DNA of 56,004 nt. Source: Segatella copri. Its GTDB lineage: Bacteria; Bacteroidota; Bacteroidia; Bacteroidales; Bacteroidaceae. Of the stretch, positions 45,442 through 54,562 are shown one piece after another; positions within the stretch are counted from its first letter, which is position 1, and every line of letters begins with the position of its first letter. Made by a program: the position numbers and the translations under genes. Below the pieces are notes generated by a model. That model ran no database searches. It worked only from the letters and a program-made list of their open reading frames with translations, and was not told where the DNA came from. The stretch lies in NCBI RefSeq assembly GCF_009495355.1, contig NZ_VZAD01000008.1, positions 1 to 56,004 on the forward strand, written 5' to 3'.

Positions 45442-45526
45442 GAGAATTACAGAGTCAGTAAAAACGAAGGGGAAGCCAATCCTCATTTTTACTTCTCCAT
45501 TCTAAAAACCTAAAAAAACACCACTT

Positions 45527-46216
45527 ATGAGTGAGAAACTTTCTATATCCCAATGGGCAGAAGAAGACAAGCCGCGCGAGAAATTGGAGCGACTGGGAGC
45601 TTCAGCGCTTTCCAATGCCGAACTTCTTGCCATACTGATCGGTTCCGGATCGAGAGACGAGAGCGCTGTAGACCTTATGAAACGAATCATGAGCAACTGC
45701 GACAATAACCTGAACACATTAGGCAAGAAAACCATACGCGAACTGACCGAATACAAAGGCATGGGACCAGCCAAGGCTATCACCATCATGGCTGCTTGCG
45801 AACTGGGCAAACGACGCTCTGTTGAGAAATTGGGAATACGTCCTGACTTAGGTTCCTCATTGGCTGTGTACAACTATATGCTTCCTCGTATGCAAGACCT
45901 CGACGTGGAGGAAGCATGGGTTCTGATGATGAACCAGAATTTCAAACTCATCAAGGCTGAGCCTCTGTCACATGGAGGCATCACAGAGACAGCGGTAGAC
46001 GTAAGGCTCATCATCAAGAAAGCTTTGCTCAACAACGCCACTATCATCGCCTTGTGCCACAACCATCCAAGCAACAACCCCACCCCAAGCAAGCAGGACG
46101 ACCAGCTTACCCTCAATGTAAAGAAGGCATGCGATGTAATGCGCCTCTTCTTTATGGACCACATCATCGTAACCGATGGACATTACTATTCCTATCACGA
46201 CAAGGGTAGACTATAG
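45527..46216 (+). CDS. radC: RadC-family JAMM-domain protein
   Basis: A 229-residue protein of the RadC family: an N-terminal helix-hairpin-helix-like part (about 20-100, KGMGPAKAITIMAACELG) and a C-terminal JAMM/MPN metal-binding domain with LCHNHPSNNPTPSKQD. Despite the name, a role in DNA repair is not established, and the enzymatic role is unclear. Full length and all metal ligands appear present. Confidence 0.93.
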   Translation: MSEKLSISQWAEEDKPREKLERLGASALSNAELLAILIGSGSRDESAVDLMKRIMSNCDNNLNTLGKKTIRELTEYKGMGPAKAITIMAACELGKRRSVEKLGIRPDLGSSLAVYNYMLPRMQDLDVEEAWVLMMNQNFKLIKAEPLSHGGITETAVDVRLIIKKALLNNATIIALCHNHPSNNPTPSKQDDQLTLNVKKACDVMRLFFMDHIIVTDGHYYSYHDKGRL

Positions 46217-46311
46217 CTTTTTCATACGCCCCAGACCTTAAAGGAGTCTTTCGTACAAAATCTTTTCCCAACAAACTTTTCGCAGTCGGCGACAAAAATA
46301 AATCGTTTTAT

Positions 46312-46342
46312 TTTGTATTGTCTTCGATTTGTCGTATCTTTG
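46312..46342 (+). promoter_or_regulatory. putative promoter of the MIP18-family gene
   Basis: TTTG (46312-46315) and TATCTTTG (46335-46342) are 19 bases apart, which is a full match, 45 bases before the gene start at 46388. Confidence 0.65.
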
Positions 46343-46387
46343 CATTATTGTTATACAAGATATAAAACAACATCAAGACAACAAGAT

Positions 46388-46708
46388 ATGACACAAGAAG
46401 AAAAAACAAAGATAGAAGAAAGAATCGTTGACGTGCTCAAAACCGTATACGACCCTGAAATTCCTGTCAACATCTGGGACTTGGGAATGATATACAAAAT
46501 AGACGTGAAGGATGACGGCAACGTAGACCTCGACATGACGTTTACAGCACCCTCATGCCCTGCCGCCGACTTCATACTGGAAGACGTACGCACAAAGGTA
46601 GACAGTGTGGAGGGTGTCAAATCCACCAATGTCAACCTGGTGTTTGAACCGGCCTGGGACCAAAGCATGATGAGCGAAGAAGCCCGCGTAGAGTTAGGCT
46701 TCGAATAA
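46388..46708 (+). CDS. MIP18/DUF59-family iron-sulfur cluster assembly protein
   Basis: A 106-residue protein of the DUF59/SufT-like group, which helps in the assembly or transfer of Fe-S clusters. It has VYDPEIPVNIWDLGMIYKI and FTAPSCPAADFILEDV, with the family cysteine. The start at 46388 (MTQEEKTKIEE) follows the promoter; the frame extends upstream to 46313 but that part overlaps the promoter. It precedes the LpxH-type gene by 41 bases. Confidence 0.92.
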   Translation: MTQEEKTKIEERIVDVLKTVYDPEIPVNIWDLGMIYKIDVKDDGNVDLDMTFTAPSCPAADFILEDVRTKVDSVEGVKSTNVNLVFEPAWDQSMMSEEARVELGFE

Positions 46709-46749
46709 GTTCCAGCTTACAACCTTTTTTTTTCAACCATCAAAAAGAC

Positions 46750-47520
46750 ATGGCTATGAAGAATGTATATTTTCTTTCGGATGCTCACCTTGGCTCGCTT
46801 GCCATTGAGCACGGACGCATGCAGGAAAGGCGCTTAGTGCGTTTCCTCGACAGCATCAAGAACAAAGCATCGGCAGTATATCTGCTGGGAGACATGTTCG
46901 ACTTCTGGGATGAATACAAATATGTTGTACCCAAAGGCTACACCCGTTTCTTGGGAAAACTGTCTGAGTTGACAGATATGGGCGTAGAGGTACACTTCTT
47001 CACAGGAAACCATGACCTATGGACTTACGGCTACCTGGAAGAAGAGTGCGGCGTGACTTTACACCGCAGGGCTACTACAACTGAGATCTATGGCAAGGTC
47101 TTCTTCCTTGCTCATGGTGACGGTCTGGGCGACCCAGACCATAAGTTCAAGTTGCTTCGCAAGATGTTCCACAACCGCACCTGTCAGATATTGCTCAACG
47201 CCATACATCCACGCTGGGGAATGGCATTGGGACTCAACTGGGCCAAACACAGCCGACTGAAGAGAAAGGATGGTAAGGAGATGCCTTATCTCGGCGAGAA
47301 CAAGGAATACTTGGTAAAATATGCCAAGCAATACATGCAGCATCACACCAATATCGACTATTTTATGTTCGGTCATCGCCACATAGAGCTCGACCTGATG
47401 CTGAGCAAGAAAACACGCCTGATGATATTGGGCGATTGGATATGGCAGTTCACCTATGCCATATTCGATGGTGAACACATGTTTATGGAAGAATATGTAG
47501 AAGGAGAAAGTCAGCCATAA
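46750..47520 (+). CDS. lpxH: UDP-2,3-diacylglucosamine diphosphatase-type metallophosphoesterase
   Basis: A 256-residue calcineurin-like metallophosphoesterase. It has the full set of metal motifs: SDAHLGS, GDMFDFWDE, GNHDLW, HGDGLGDPD and FGHRHIEL. These and the length fit LpxH-type enzymes that split UDP-diacylglucosamine to lipid X in lipid A synthesis. A second ATG lies two codons in, so the start could be 46756. The terminator at 47507 overlaps its stop codon. Confidence 0.88.
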   Translation: MAMKNVYFLSDAHLGSLAIEHGRMQERRLVRFLDSIKNKASAVYLLGDMFDFWDEYKYVVPKGYTRFLGKLSELTDMGVEVHFFTGNHDLWTYGYLEEECGVTLHRRATTTEIYGKVFFLAHGDGLGDPDHKFKLLRKMFHNRTCQILLNAIHPRWGMALGLNWAKHSRLKRKDGKEMPYLGENKEYLVKYAKQYMQHHTNIDYFMFGHRHIELDLMLSKKTRLMILGDWIWQFTYAIFDGEHMFMEEYVEGESQP

Positions 47521-47534
47521 GGCTGACTTTCCTT
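47507..47534 (+). terminator. terminator overlapping the lpxH stop codon
   Basis: AAAGTCAGCC (47507-47516) pairs with GGCTGACTTT (47521-47530); the TAA stop forms part of the four-base loop. The last sense codons thus lie in the left arm. Confidence 0.7.
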
Positions 47535-47705
47535 TGTATATGATGTATGTAGTTTATTCTTTTTTTACCCTTTTATCTTTTTACTATTGATAGCGGCTAT
47601 TTGTTTTCTTTCTTATCTATAATCAGTCTATTGCCTTTCTGAACCACAGAGAGACAATTGAATACATTCAAATATCAGAACACAGATTGTAAAAGTGATT
47701 AGTTC

Positions 47706-48863
47706 TTAGGTCGTTTTAGAAGATGGAGACTGAGTTAATGTGACACCAACCTCATCGCCTGCATCTATCCAGAGACGATATTGGTTCTTACCGATAAACT
47801 TTTCTATCTCTCCCCGGCTTGCTTTGGGAGGAAGGGAGGAAGAGAAATACAAATAGCCACTTCCCGATGACGCCTGAATGCGTATCAAGTCAGCATTTCT
47901 ATAAACCGAGATCTCACCATTTGGTAAAGGAACCTTTCCCTCTATAAACTCCAAACCTCCCAATTCGGGACGTATCTCGAACTCCTCATAGCCTGGTTTC
48001 ACAGGCTTGACACCCAAGAAATACCTGCCAAAAAGATAGAGGAAACAAATACCCCAGGCATAACACAGTTTCTCATCGACCTCAGCCTTTGGCGATGACA
48101 GTTGGGCCTTGAGGAGACTACTATTCCATTGCTTCCTGATTCGCTCAAGTACCTGCGACAGGTTACCCAACGAGCAAAGGGCAGCCAACTCATAGAACTG
48201 CATAAAAGGCGATGTGAAAGGCTTGACGGAAGGATTGTTGATAACAGTCGATGCCACCTCCTGCTTCTGAGCTTCGGTAAAGTAATCGAAGAAAATAGCA
48301 AAGACATTGGAGTGACGGGTAATAAGCCTGCTACGTCGTCCATCGACAACACGATGAACCAAAGCCTGTCGTTTCTCGTTCCAGAAAAAAGGCAGAATCT
48401 GCTTACGCAGACGGGTGAAATGTGCGAAATAACGTTCCTCATCGGCTTTCCTTCCCAACAAATGGGCACACTGCGCCATATCTTCCAAACTCTTGCAGTA
48501 GAGGATTTGCTCGAAAGACCGCAAGCCTCTCCTATCTCTATTCTCAGGCAACCAGTCGACAAAGACTTGATCGTCTGACTTTATCTGAATCATCCCATTG
48601 GAGTCGGTATGAGAAAGACAATAGTTTATAAACTTTCGCATACGAGGATAAGCCTTACGTACACAGCGCTCGTTGCTCGTGTATAGATAATGTTCATATA
48701 TGCTTAGAAACCAATAAAAGGTATGGTCGGCCATGGAGTCCGCATGGGCTGTGACAGGATCTTGACCGGGATGCTGCCATACTGAGCGCTCACACACTCT
48801 CCATATTTCATTAAAGGTTTCGTCACTGCATCTGAAAGCAGGTTTGTTTGTTGATATCATCAC
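47706..48863 (-). CDS. GH78-like (alpha-L-rhamnosidase-like) protein, truncated
   Basis: A 385-residue open frame matching the (alpha/alpha)6 catalytic and C-terminal beta domains of GH78-like proteins (FNEIWRVCERSVWQ; later VDEKLCYAWGICFLYLFGRY and GYEEFEIRPELGGLEFIEGKVPLPNGEISV). Full enzymes are usually about 700 residues or more with a signal peptide; here there is neither the N-terminal half nor a signal. The normally conserved acidic segment with RxRxxWxGD, expected after the first helices, seems to be absent: HPGQDPVTAHADSMADHTFYW stands there. It is probably a decayed or non-catalytic relative. It lies 73 bases after the sugar kinase gene. Confidence 0.65.
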   Translation of the reverse strand: MMISTNKPAFRCSDETFNEIWRVCERSVWQHPGQDPVTAHADSMADHTFYWFLSIYEHYLYTSNERCVRKAYPRMRKFINYCLSHTDSNGMIQIKSDDQVFVDWLPENRDRRGLRSFEQILYCKSLEDMAQCAHLLGRKADEERYFAHFTRLRKQILPFFWNEKRQALVHRVVDGRRSRLITRHSNVFAIFFDYFTEAQKQEVASTVINNPSVKPFTSPFMQFYELAALCSLGNLSQVLERIRKQWNSSLLKAQLSSPKAEVDEKLCYAWGICFLYLFGRYFLGVKPVKPGYEEFEIRPELGGLEFIEGKVPLPNGEISVYRNADLIRIQASSGSGYLYFSSSLPPKASRGEIEKFIGKNQYRLWIDAGDEVGVTLTQSPSSKTT

Positions 48864-48936
48864 CTTAAATAGATTAGTTTTGTTTGTTTCGTAGATTGTT
48901 TCCGATGTGTTTTCAAGTTATTCAAGTCGGAGAGGG

Positions 48937-49983
48937 TTATCTCTGTATGCGCCCGCCCGACGATGTCATGTTGACTATAATCTCTTCTTCGCTTACCAGA
49001 TTCTGGTCGCCAGGCACCGTGTTCTTCAGTGCACTTGCTGAGAGCGAGAAATCGAGACATTTCTGATTGCCATTTGACCACTTGAGGTTGGCATGCAGAT
49101 AAGCAGCAATGAAAGCATCGCCTACTCCCATAGGATCTATGATGGGCTGTATGTCGTAAATCTTTGTGGTGTAAAGGGTGTCTGTCTGTGTGTCATAGAG
49201 CACACCAGTAAGGGTGTGATGACTGCTGGCTATCTGGTTTCTTACAGCCATTACCATTTTCTTGCACTTAGGGAAGAACTGGTGCATACGGCGGAAATAA
49301 GCAAGATAAGCCTCTCTGTCCATCTCGTAATCAGCATCCAAAGCCTCGAAAGGTATATGCCTCTCGCCACTGGCTACCTCCCACTCGTTCTGATCGCCGA
49401 AGATAATGTCGCTATACTGCATCATGCGATAGAGCACATCGCGAGGCTGGAGTCCATAGCCCCAGAGATTCTTACGATAATTGATATCACAAGAGATGGT
49501 GAGTCCTTTCTTTACTGCCAGTTCGATGGCGTCCATCGTTGTTTCCATGGCATCGCGGCTGATGGCACAGGTAATTCCTGAGCAGTGGAAGATGCCTGCA
49601 TCTTCAAGCACCTTGTCCCATTTGATCATTCCGCGCTTGAGAGTATAGAAAGAAGAGTCCTTGCGGTCGTACACAACACGGGAGTTGCGCATGGCCACAG
49701 CTTCCTCGAAATAGTAGGTACCAAGACGGTCGCCTCCTTTTACTACATGAGAAACATTGAGATTATATTCGCGAAGATGCATAAGAGCTGCATCACCCAA
49801 AGGACCATAAGGCACACGGGTAACATACTCCACATTATCGCCCATAAAGGCTAAGGACACCGCAGCGTTAGCTTCACTGCCACCATAGTTTCCTTCAAAA
49901 TTGCGTCCCTGAAACAAGCGTTGGTAACCAGGTTTGGAAAGCCTGATCATAATTTCGCCGAATGTAACAATCTTTGTTTTCAT
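48937..49983 (-). CDS. PfkB-family sugar kinase, probable 2-dehydro-3-deoxygluconokinase
   Basis: A 348-residue PfkB-family kinase. It has a substrate region with GGSEANAAVSLAFMGD near the N-terminus and GVGDAFIAAYLHAN with the catalytic aspartate near the C-terminus. The architecture suits KdgK, which phosphorylates 2-keto-3-deoxygluconate in hexuronate breakdown. Substrate is inferred from family resemblance. Its partner aldolase is not in the window. It precedes the truncated GH78-like gene on the same strand. Confidence 0.8.
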   Translation of the reverse strand: MKTKIVTFGEIMIRLSKPGYQRLFQGRNFEGNYGGSEANAAVSLAFMGDNVEYVTRVPYGPLGDAALMHLREYNLNVSHVVKGGDRLGTYYFEEAVAMRNSRVVYDRKDSSFYTLKRGMIKWDKVLEDAGIFHCSGITCAISRDAMETTMDAIELAVKKGLTISCDINYRKNLWGYGLQPRDVLYRMMQYSDIIFGDQNEWEVASGERHIPFEALDADYEMDREAYLAYFRRMHQFFPKCKKMVMAVRNQIASSHHTLTGVLYDTQTDTLYTTKIYDIQPIIDPMGVGDAFIAAYLHANLKWSNGNQKCLDFSLSASALKNTVPGDQNLVSEEEIIVNMTSSGGRIQR

Positions 49984-50105
49984 GTTGATAGAATTTTATA
50001 TATTAAAAAAGGTGCGTAAGGGAATAGAGTAAAAGTGCAGAAATAAAGCGAAAAGAGTGAAGAGAGAAGGATTCAAATCCATTGTTGCCTACAGGCTGTA
50101 TGATT

Positions 50106-50125
50106 CTTCACTCTTCGTTCTTCAC
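50106..50125 (+). repeat. dispersed 20-mer, copy at the ackA 3' end
   Basis: TTCACTCTTCGTTCTTCACT lies just downstream of the ackA stop. It differs at one base from the copies at 37924 (minus) and 51396. A similar inverted stretch is near 50050, so it can also form part of a weak hairpin. Confidence 0.55.
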
Positions 50126-50140
50126 TCTTTACTTATATTC

Positions 50141-51337
50141 TTACTTTACCAATTCCATTGTATCGCGGGCGATAACAATTTCCTCGTCGGTAGGAACTAC
50201 TACTACCTTCACCTTACTGTCGTCGGTAGAAATAATTGCCTCCTTGCCGTGGATGGTATCGTTGACTTCCTTGTTGATCTTGATGCCCAAGAACTCGAGG
50301 CCCTTGCAAGATTCCTCACGAAGGTCGGTCTGGTTCTCACCTACACCTGCTGTAAATACGATGGCATCTACACCACCCATAGCAGCAGCGTAAGCACCAA
50401 TGTACTTCTTGATGCGATACTCGTACATGCGGAGTGCCAGAAGTGCTTTCTCGTTGCCCTCGTTGGCAGCCTTCTCTATATCACGCATATCCGAAGAAAT
50501 GCCTGTGATACCGAGCACACCACTCTTCTTGTTCAGGAAGTCGGCCATCTCCTGTGGCTTCATGTTCAACTTCTCCATTAAGTATGTAACAGCAGAAGCA
50601 TCAATGTCACCACAACGTGAACCCATCATCAGACCAGCCAATGGAGTCAAGCCCATAGAAGTATCCATTACCTTGCCATTCAATACAGCAGCGATAGAAC
50701 CACCATTACCAATGTGGCAAGTGATGATCTTAGAATTGTTCTGATCGAGACCAAGAATCTCGCATACACGCTTGGATACATAACGGTGTGATGTACCATG
50801 GAAACCATAGCGACGAACGTGATACTTCTCGTACAACTCGTAAGGAATGGCATAAAGATAAGCGTAGTCTGGCATGGTACTATGGAATGCGTTGTCAAAG
50901 ACACATACCTGAGGAGTACCAGGCATCAAAGCATCTACGGCACGGATACCTTTGAGGTGACCTGCGTTATGAACAGGAGCGAGGTCACAAAGTTCCTCAA
51001 TTCCGTCCTCTACACTCTTGTCTACGACAACACTCTCATTGAACTTGTCACCACCCTGTACGACACGGTGTCCAACAGCATCGATTTCCTTCAGGTCCTT
51101 GATGGCACCAATCTCTGGATCAAGCAAGCACTTGAATACAAAATTGACGCCCTCTTTATGATCGGGCATGTCGTGCATAATCTGCTTTTTCTCGCCGTTT
51201 GGCAATGTCACCTTGATGAATGCGTTGTCGAGACCGATACGCTCTACACCACCCTGAGCCAAAACTGACTCATCATCCATGTTATATAACTTGTACTTGA
51301 TAGATGAACTACCACAGTTCAGAACCAATACTTTCAT
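50141..51337 (-). CDS. ackA: acetate kinase
   Basis: AckA converts acetyl phosphate and ADP to acetate and ATP, the ATP-yielding step of acetate fermentation. The 398-residue protein has VLVLNCGSSSIKYKLY at the start, VFDNAFHSTMP, RRYGFHGTSHRYV, ITCHIGNGGSIAAV and FTAGVGENQTDLRE. It lies 87 bases after pta on the same strand. Confidence 0.98.
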   Translation of the reverse strand: MKVLVLNCGSSSIKYKLYNMDDESVLAQGGVERIGLDNAFIKVTLPNGEKKQIMHDMPDHKEGVNFVFKCLLDPEIGAIKDLKEIDAVGHRVVQGGDKFNESVVVDKSVEDGIEELCDLAPVHNAGHLKGIRAVDALMPGTPQVCVFDNAFHSTMPDYAYLYAIPYELYEKYHVRRYGFHGTSHRYVSKRVCEILGLDQNNSKIITCHIGNGGSIAAVLNGKVMDTSMGLTPLAGLMMGSRCGDIDASAVTYLMEKLNMKPQEMADFLNKKSGVLGITGISSDMRDIEKAANEGNEKALLALRMYEYRIKKYIGAYAAAMGGVDAIVFTAGVGENQTDLREESCKGLEFLGIKINKEVNDTIHGKEAIISTDDSKVKVVVVPTDEEIVIARDTMELVK

Positions 51338-51395
51338 TGTAATGTTTACTTTTTAATGTTTAATATTTATTTGAAGAACGAAGGGCTTCGGATTC

Positions 51396-51415
51396 TTTAC
51401 TCTTCGTTCTTCACT
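51396..51415 (+). repeat. dispersed 20-mer, copy between pta and ackA
   Basis: TTTACTCTTCGTTCTTCACT lies in the gap just before the pta stop (on its 3' side). It is identical to the 37924 copy on the other strand. Confidence 0.6.
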
Positions 51416-51424
51416 CTTCACTTA

Positions 51425-52471
51425 TTAAGCCTTCTTTGCATCCTGTGCCTGGCAAGCAGTGATAGCTACCATATAGTAGATATCGTCTACTGAACAACCA
51501 CGAGAAAGGTCGTTTACTGGACGTGCGATACCCTGAAGGATAGGACCAATGGCAATAGCACCGCCCAAACGCTGAACGAGCTTATAACCGATGTTACCAA
51601 CCTCGAGGTTAGGAACTACCAATACATTAGCCTTACCAGCTACATCAGAACCAGGAGCCTTCTTGGCTGCTACCTCAGGAACGAGGGCTGCATCAGCCTG
51701 AAGCTCACCATCGAGATGAAGCTCTGGGAACTTCTCCTTGGCAATAGCTACGGCATCCTTCACCTTATCTATAATATATACGCTCTTACCAGTCTCCTTG
51801 TTGATGGCATCCTTGGCGCTGCCCTTGGTTGAGAAGCTCAACATGGCAATCTGAGGATCAGCAATACCAGCTACTGACTGAGCTGTATGAGCTGTTGTAT
51901 AGGCAATCTGAGCAAGCTGGTCTGCTGTAGGGTTTGGAGTTACAGCAACGTCACCCATTACCACTACGCCATCCTGACCATACTGCTTCTGGTCTGAGAT
52001 GAGCAACATGGCACCACTGACACAGGTAATACCTGGAGAGCACTTGATTATCTGAAGAGCAGGACGCAAGGTGTCACCAGTTGTACTCAATGCACCTGAA
52101 ATCTGACCATCAGCACCCTCGGTCTTGATAATCATACAACCGAGATAGAGGTTGTTCTTGGTTACGAGCTCACGGGCCTGCTCTACTGTCATGCCCTTCT
52201 TCTTGCGAAGTTCAGCGAGCTTCTCTGCATACTCCTCAGCCTTAGGATTGTTTTCTGGATCAACAATAGTAGCCTTGTCGATATTATTAAGACCCCACTG
52301 TGCTGCAAGGTTCTTAATGTTGGCAGGGTTACCGATGAGGATGATGTCTGCAATGTCATCAGCCAAAACTTTATCGGCTGCTTTCAATGTACGCTCCTCT
52401 TCTGCTTCAGGGAGCACGATGCGCTGCTTGTCTGCTTTAGCGCGAGCTACAATTTGCTGTAATAAGTCCAT
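51425..52471 (-). CDS. pta: phosphate acetyltransferase
   Basis: Pta converts acetyl-CoA to acetyl phosphate for AckA. This is the short, about 330-350-residue form, 348 residues, without the N-terminal regulatory domains of the E. coli enzyme. QRIVLPEAEEERTLKAADKV begins the protein; IIKCSPGITCVSGAMLL, AQIAYTTAHTAQSVAGI, PQIAMLSFSTKGSA and GPILQGIARPVNDLSRG mark the catalytic fold. It heads the pta-ackA pair. Confidence 0.97.
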   Translation of the reverse strand: MDLLQQIVARAKADKQRIVLPEAEEERTLKAADKVLADDIADIILIGNPANIKNLAAQWGLNNIDKATIVDPENNPKAEEYAEKLAELRKKKGMTVEQARELVTKNNLYLGCMIIKTEGADGQISGALSTTGDTLRPALQIIKCSPGITCVSGAMLLISDQKQYGQDGVVVMGDVAVTPNPTADQLAQIAYTTAHTAQSVAGIADPQIAMLSFSTKGSAKDAINKETGKSVYIIDKVKDAVAIAKEKFPELHLDGELQADAALVPEVAAKKAPGSDVAGKANVLVVPNLEVGNIGYKLVQRLGGAIAIGPILQGIARPVNDLSRGCSVDDIYYMVAITACQAQDAKKA

Positions 52472-52569
52472 TTTATTTTTATAGTTTAAATATTTGTTGT
52501 CATTAGTAGATTTGTCGGTATGTTAGGCTGGCTCATTTAGAAATTCGTCTTTTTGCCATATCGACTTTG

Positions 52570-52577
52570 CAAAAGTA
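52570..52577 (-). promoter_or_regulatory. putative pta promoter
   Basis: TACTTTTG on the minus strand fits the -7 consensus, 99 bases before pta. No clear -33 element is seen. Confidence 0.45.
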
Positions 52578-52677
52578 CATATTTTCTTTTAAATAACCCT
52601 TATTAAATTGTGTAAAAAAAGCTAAAACCGAAGATATTCTGTAGCGTAAAGGTTTACGTGCTTCACTCTTCACACAA

Positions 52678-53448
52678 TTACATCATCTCTTGAGTCAAAA
52701 TACTCTCCAGTTCTTCTGCAGAAAGGCGCAACCGGAACTCACCCTTAATGGCTACACTGATGCGGCCGGTTTCTTCCGACACGATGACAGCTATGGCATC
52801 ACTGCTCTGAGAAATACCAAGGGCAGCACGGTGGCGCAACCCCAACTCCTTAGGAATATCAAGGTTATGGCTTACAGGAAGTATACAGCCCGCCGACATG
52901 ATGCGCTTGTTAGAGATAACCATGGCACCATCGTGAAGAGGCGAGTTCTTGAAGAATATGTTTTCGATGAGGCGCTGATTGATTTTCGCGTCTATCTCCT
53001 CGCCAGTATCCATGATGTCTTTCAGCGGCACGCCACGTTCGATAACGAGCAAGGCTCCCACGTATTTCTTCGACATACTCATACAGGCCATCACGATGGG
53101 CATGATGGTCTCCTTGTCGACCTCACGGGCATCGTCCTTATTGGAACGGAAGAAGCGCACAAACCTGCGCATGCCTTTCTGAGAGCCTATCTCATAAAGG
53201 AACCTACGGATGTCTTCCTGAAAGATGACGATGAGGGCAATGACTCCCACACTCACCAACTTGTCGAGAATAGATCCCAACAGACGCATTTCCAACACCT
53301 GACTCACAAAAAGCCAGATTAGCACAAAGAGCATGATGCCCACAAAGATATTGAGGGAGCGCGACTCCTTCATCAAGCGATAGACATAGAAGAGCAACGA
53401 GGCTACCAAGAATATGTCGAGCGCATCTTTTATTCCAAATTCAATCAT
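52678..53448 (-). CDS. cdaA: diadenylate cyclase (c-di-AMP synthase)
   Basis: A 256-residue inner-membrane diadenylate cyclase that makes c-di-AMP. Three membrane segments fill the first 90 or so residues. The DisA_N catalytic domain follows with SPLHDGAMVI (DGA motif) and LRHRAALGIS (RHR motif). Both are intact. It lies 58 bases after folP; such coupling with folP is common in Bacteroidota. Confidence 0.95.
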   Translation of the reverse strand: MIEFGIKDALDIFLVASLLFYVYRLMKESRSLNIFVGIMLFVLIWLFVSQVLEMRLLGSILDKLVSVGVIALIVIFQEDIRRFLYEIGSQKGMRRFVRFFRSNKDDAREVDKETIMPIVMACMSMSKKYVGALLVIERGVPLKDIMDTGEEIDAKINQRLIENIFFKNSPLHDGAMVISNKRIMSAGCILPVSHNLDIPKELGLRHRAALGISQSSDAIAVIVSEETGRISVAIKGEFRLRLSAEELESILTQEMM

Positions 53449-53506
53449 ACATTGGTTTTGTTTTGACGTTTAATGAAGTTTGACGGAAAGTCCAACATCC
53501 CCGACT

Positions 53507-54349
53507 TCACCCCTTCTTGTTCATGGCTTCCACGATTTTCACTGCCTCTACGGCTTCCTTCACATCGTGAACACGCAGAATAGAAGTTCCCTTCATCAGG
53601 GCTACTGTATCGAGCACCGACGTGCCGTTGAGCGAGGTTGTGGCATCACCTCCCAGCAACTTATATATCATACTCTTACGGGATATGCCTACGAGGACGG
53701 GCAGTTCCATGACGTTCAGCTTCTCCATCTCTGCAAAAATCTGATAGTTCTGAGCAAGGTCCTTACCAAATCCAAAGCCCGGGTCGAGAATGATATCCTT
53801 GGCTCCTAAGTCACGAAGTTGCTGCACCTCGCGTGCAAAGCCCTTCATCATCATGGAAAGCGTGGGCTGCACAGACATTAATATATAAGGTACCTTCAGC
53901 TCGCCCACCACACGAAACATCTCCGGACATTCAGTCTCTTGCCGCTGCAAGGGCACATTGGCTATACCGGTAATACCACCTTCTGACACATCATTGATGA
54001 TATCGGCCCCCCATTCCTCTATGCACTTGCGTGCCAAGGTTGGGCGATAAGTATCTACCGAAATGGCTACATCGGGTTGCTCACGACGTACTATATCGAG
54101 AGCAAATTTCAGGCGGCGCCCTTCCTCTTCTTCCGACACCTCATCGGCACCAGGGCGTGTAGAGAAGGCTCCCACATCGATGATGCTTCCACCTTCTGCG
54201 ATTATCTGGTTGGCCCTGTTGGCTATTTCCCCTTCTGTCTGCTTGCGACTGCCAGAATAGAAACTGTCAGGAGTGACATTCAGAATACCCATCACCTGTG
54301 GCGTACTCAAATCCATCAGGCGACCTTTAATATTTATTGTATATTCCAT
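53507..54349 (-). CDS. folP: dihydropteroate synthase
   Basis: FolP joins para-aminobenzoate to the pterin in folate synthesis. The 280-residue TIM-barrel protein has VMGILNVTPDSFYSG, IIDVGAFSTRPGADEV, DIINDVSEGG, ILDPGFGFGKDLAQN and GISRKSMIYKLLG. Length is normal. It is divergent from murF and is followed by cdaA. Confidence 0.97.
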   Translation of the reverse strand: MEYTINIKGRLMDLSTPQVMGILNVTPDSFYSGSRKQTEGEIANRANQIIAEGGSIIDVGAFSTRPGADEVSEEEEGRRLKFALDIVRREQPDVAISVDTYRPTLARKCIEEWGADIINDVSEGGITGIANVPLQRQETECPEMFRVVGELKVPYILMSVQPTLSMMMKGFAREVQQLRDLGAKDIILDPGFGFGKDLAQNYQIFAEMEKLNVMELPVLVGISRKSMIYKLLGGDATTSLNGTSVLDTVALMKGTSILRVHDVKEAVEAVKIVEAMNKKG

Positions 54350-54459
54350 CGAGGTTATTTCTTTCCCTTTGTTCTTTCTTATTAAGCTCTACCGCCCAAC
54401 ACCCCAAGCACATTCATAATCCTATGCGCAAAGAGGACTTCGACAGTAGAATATCTCTG

Positions 54460-54467
54460 CAAAAATA
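54460..54467 (-). promoter_or_regulatory. putative folP-cdaA promoter
   Basis: TATTTTTG on the minus strand fits the -7 consensus and lies 111 bases before folP. Confidence 0.4.
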
Positions 54468-54507
54468 GAAAGAATTATCGAGAAAACGTGCTTTTTTAAG
54501 AAAATTG

Positions 54508-54538
54508 TTTGATATGTCCACGATTTAAAGTACTTTTG
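54508..54538 (+). promoter_or_regulatory. putative murF promoter
   Basis: TTTG (54508-54511) and TACTTTTG (54531-54538) are 19 bases apart, a full match, 24 bases before murF. Confidence 0.65.
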
Positions 54539-54562
54539 CAGTCAAAACAATAGTTATAAACT

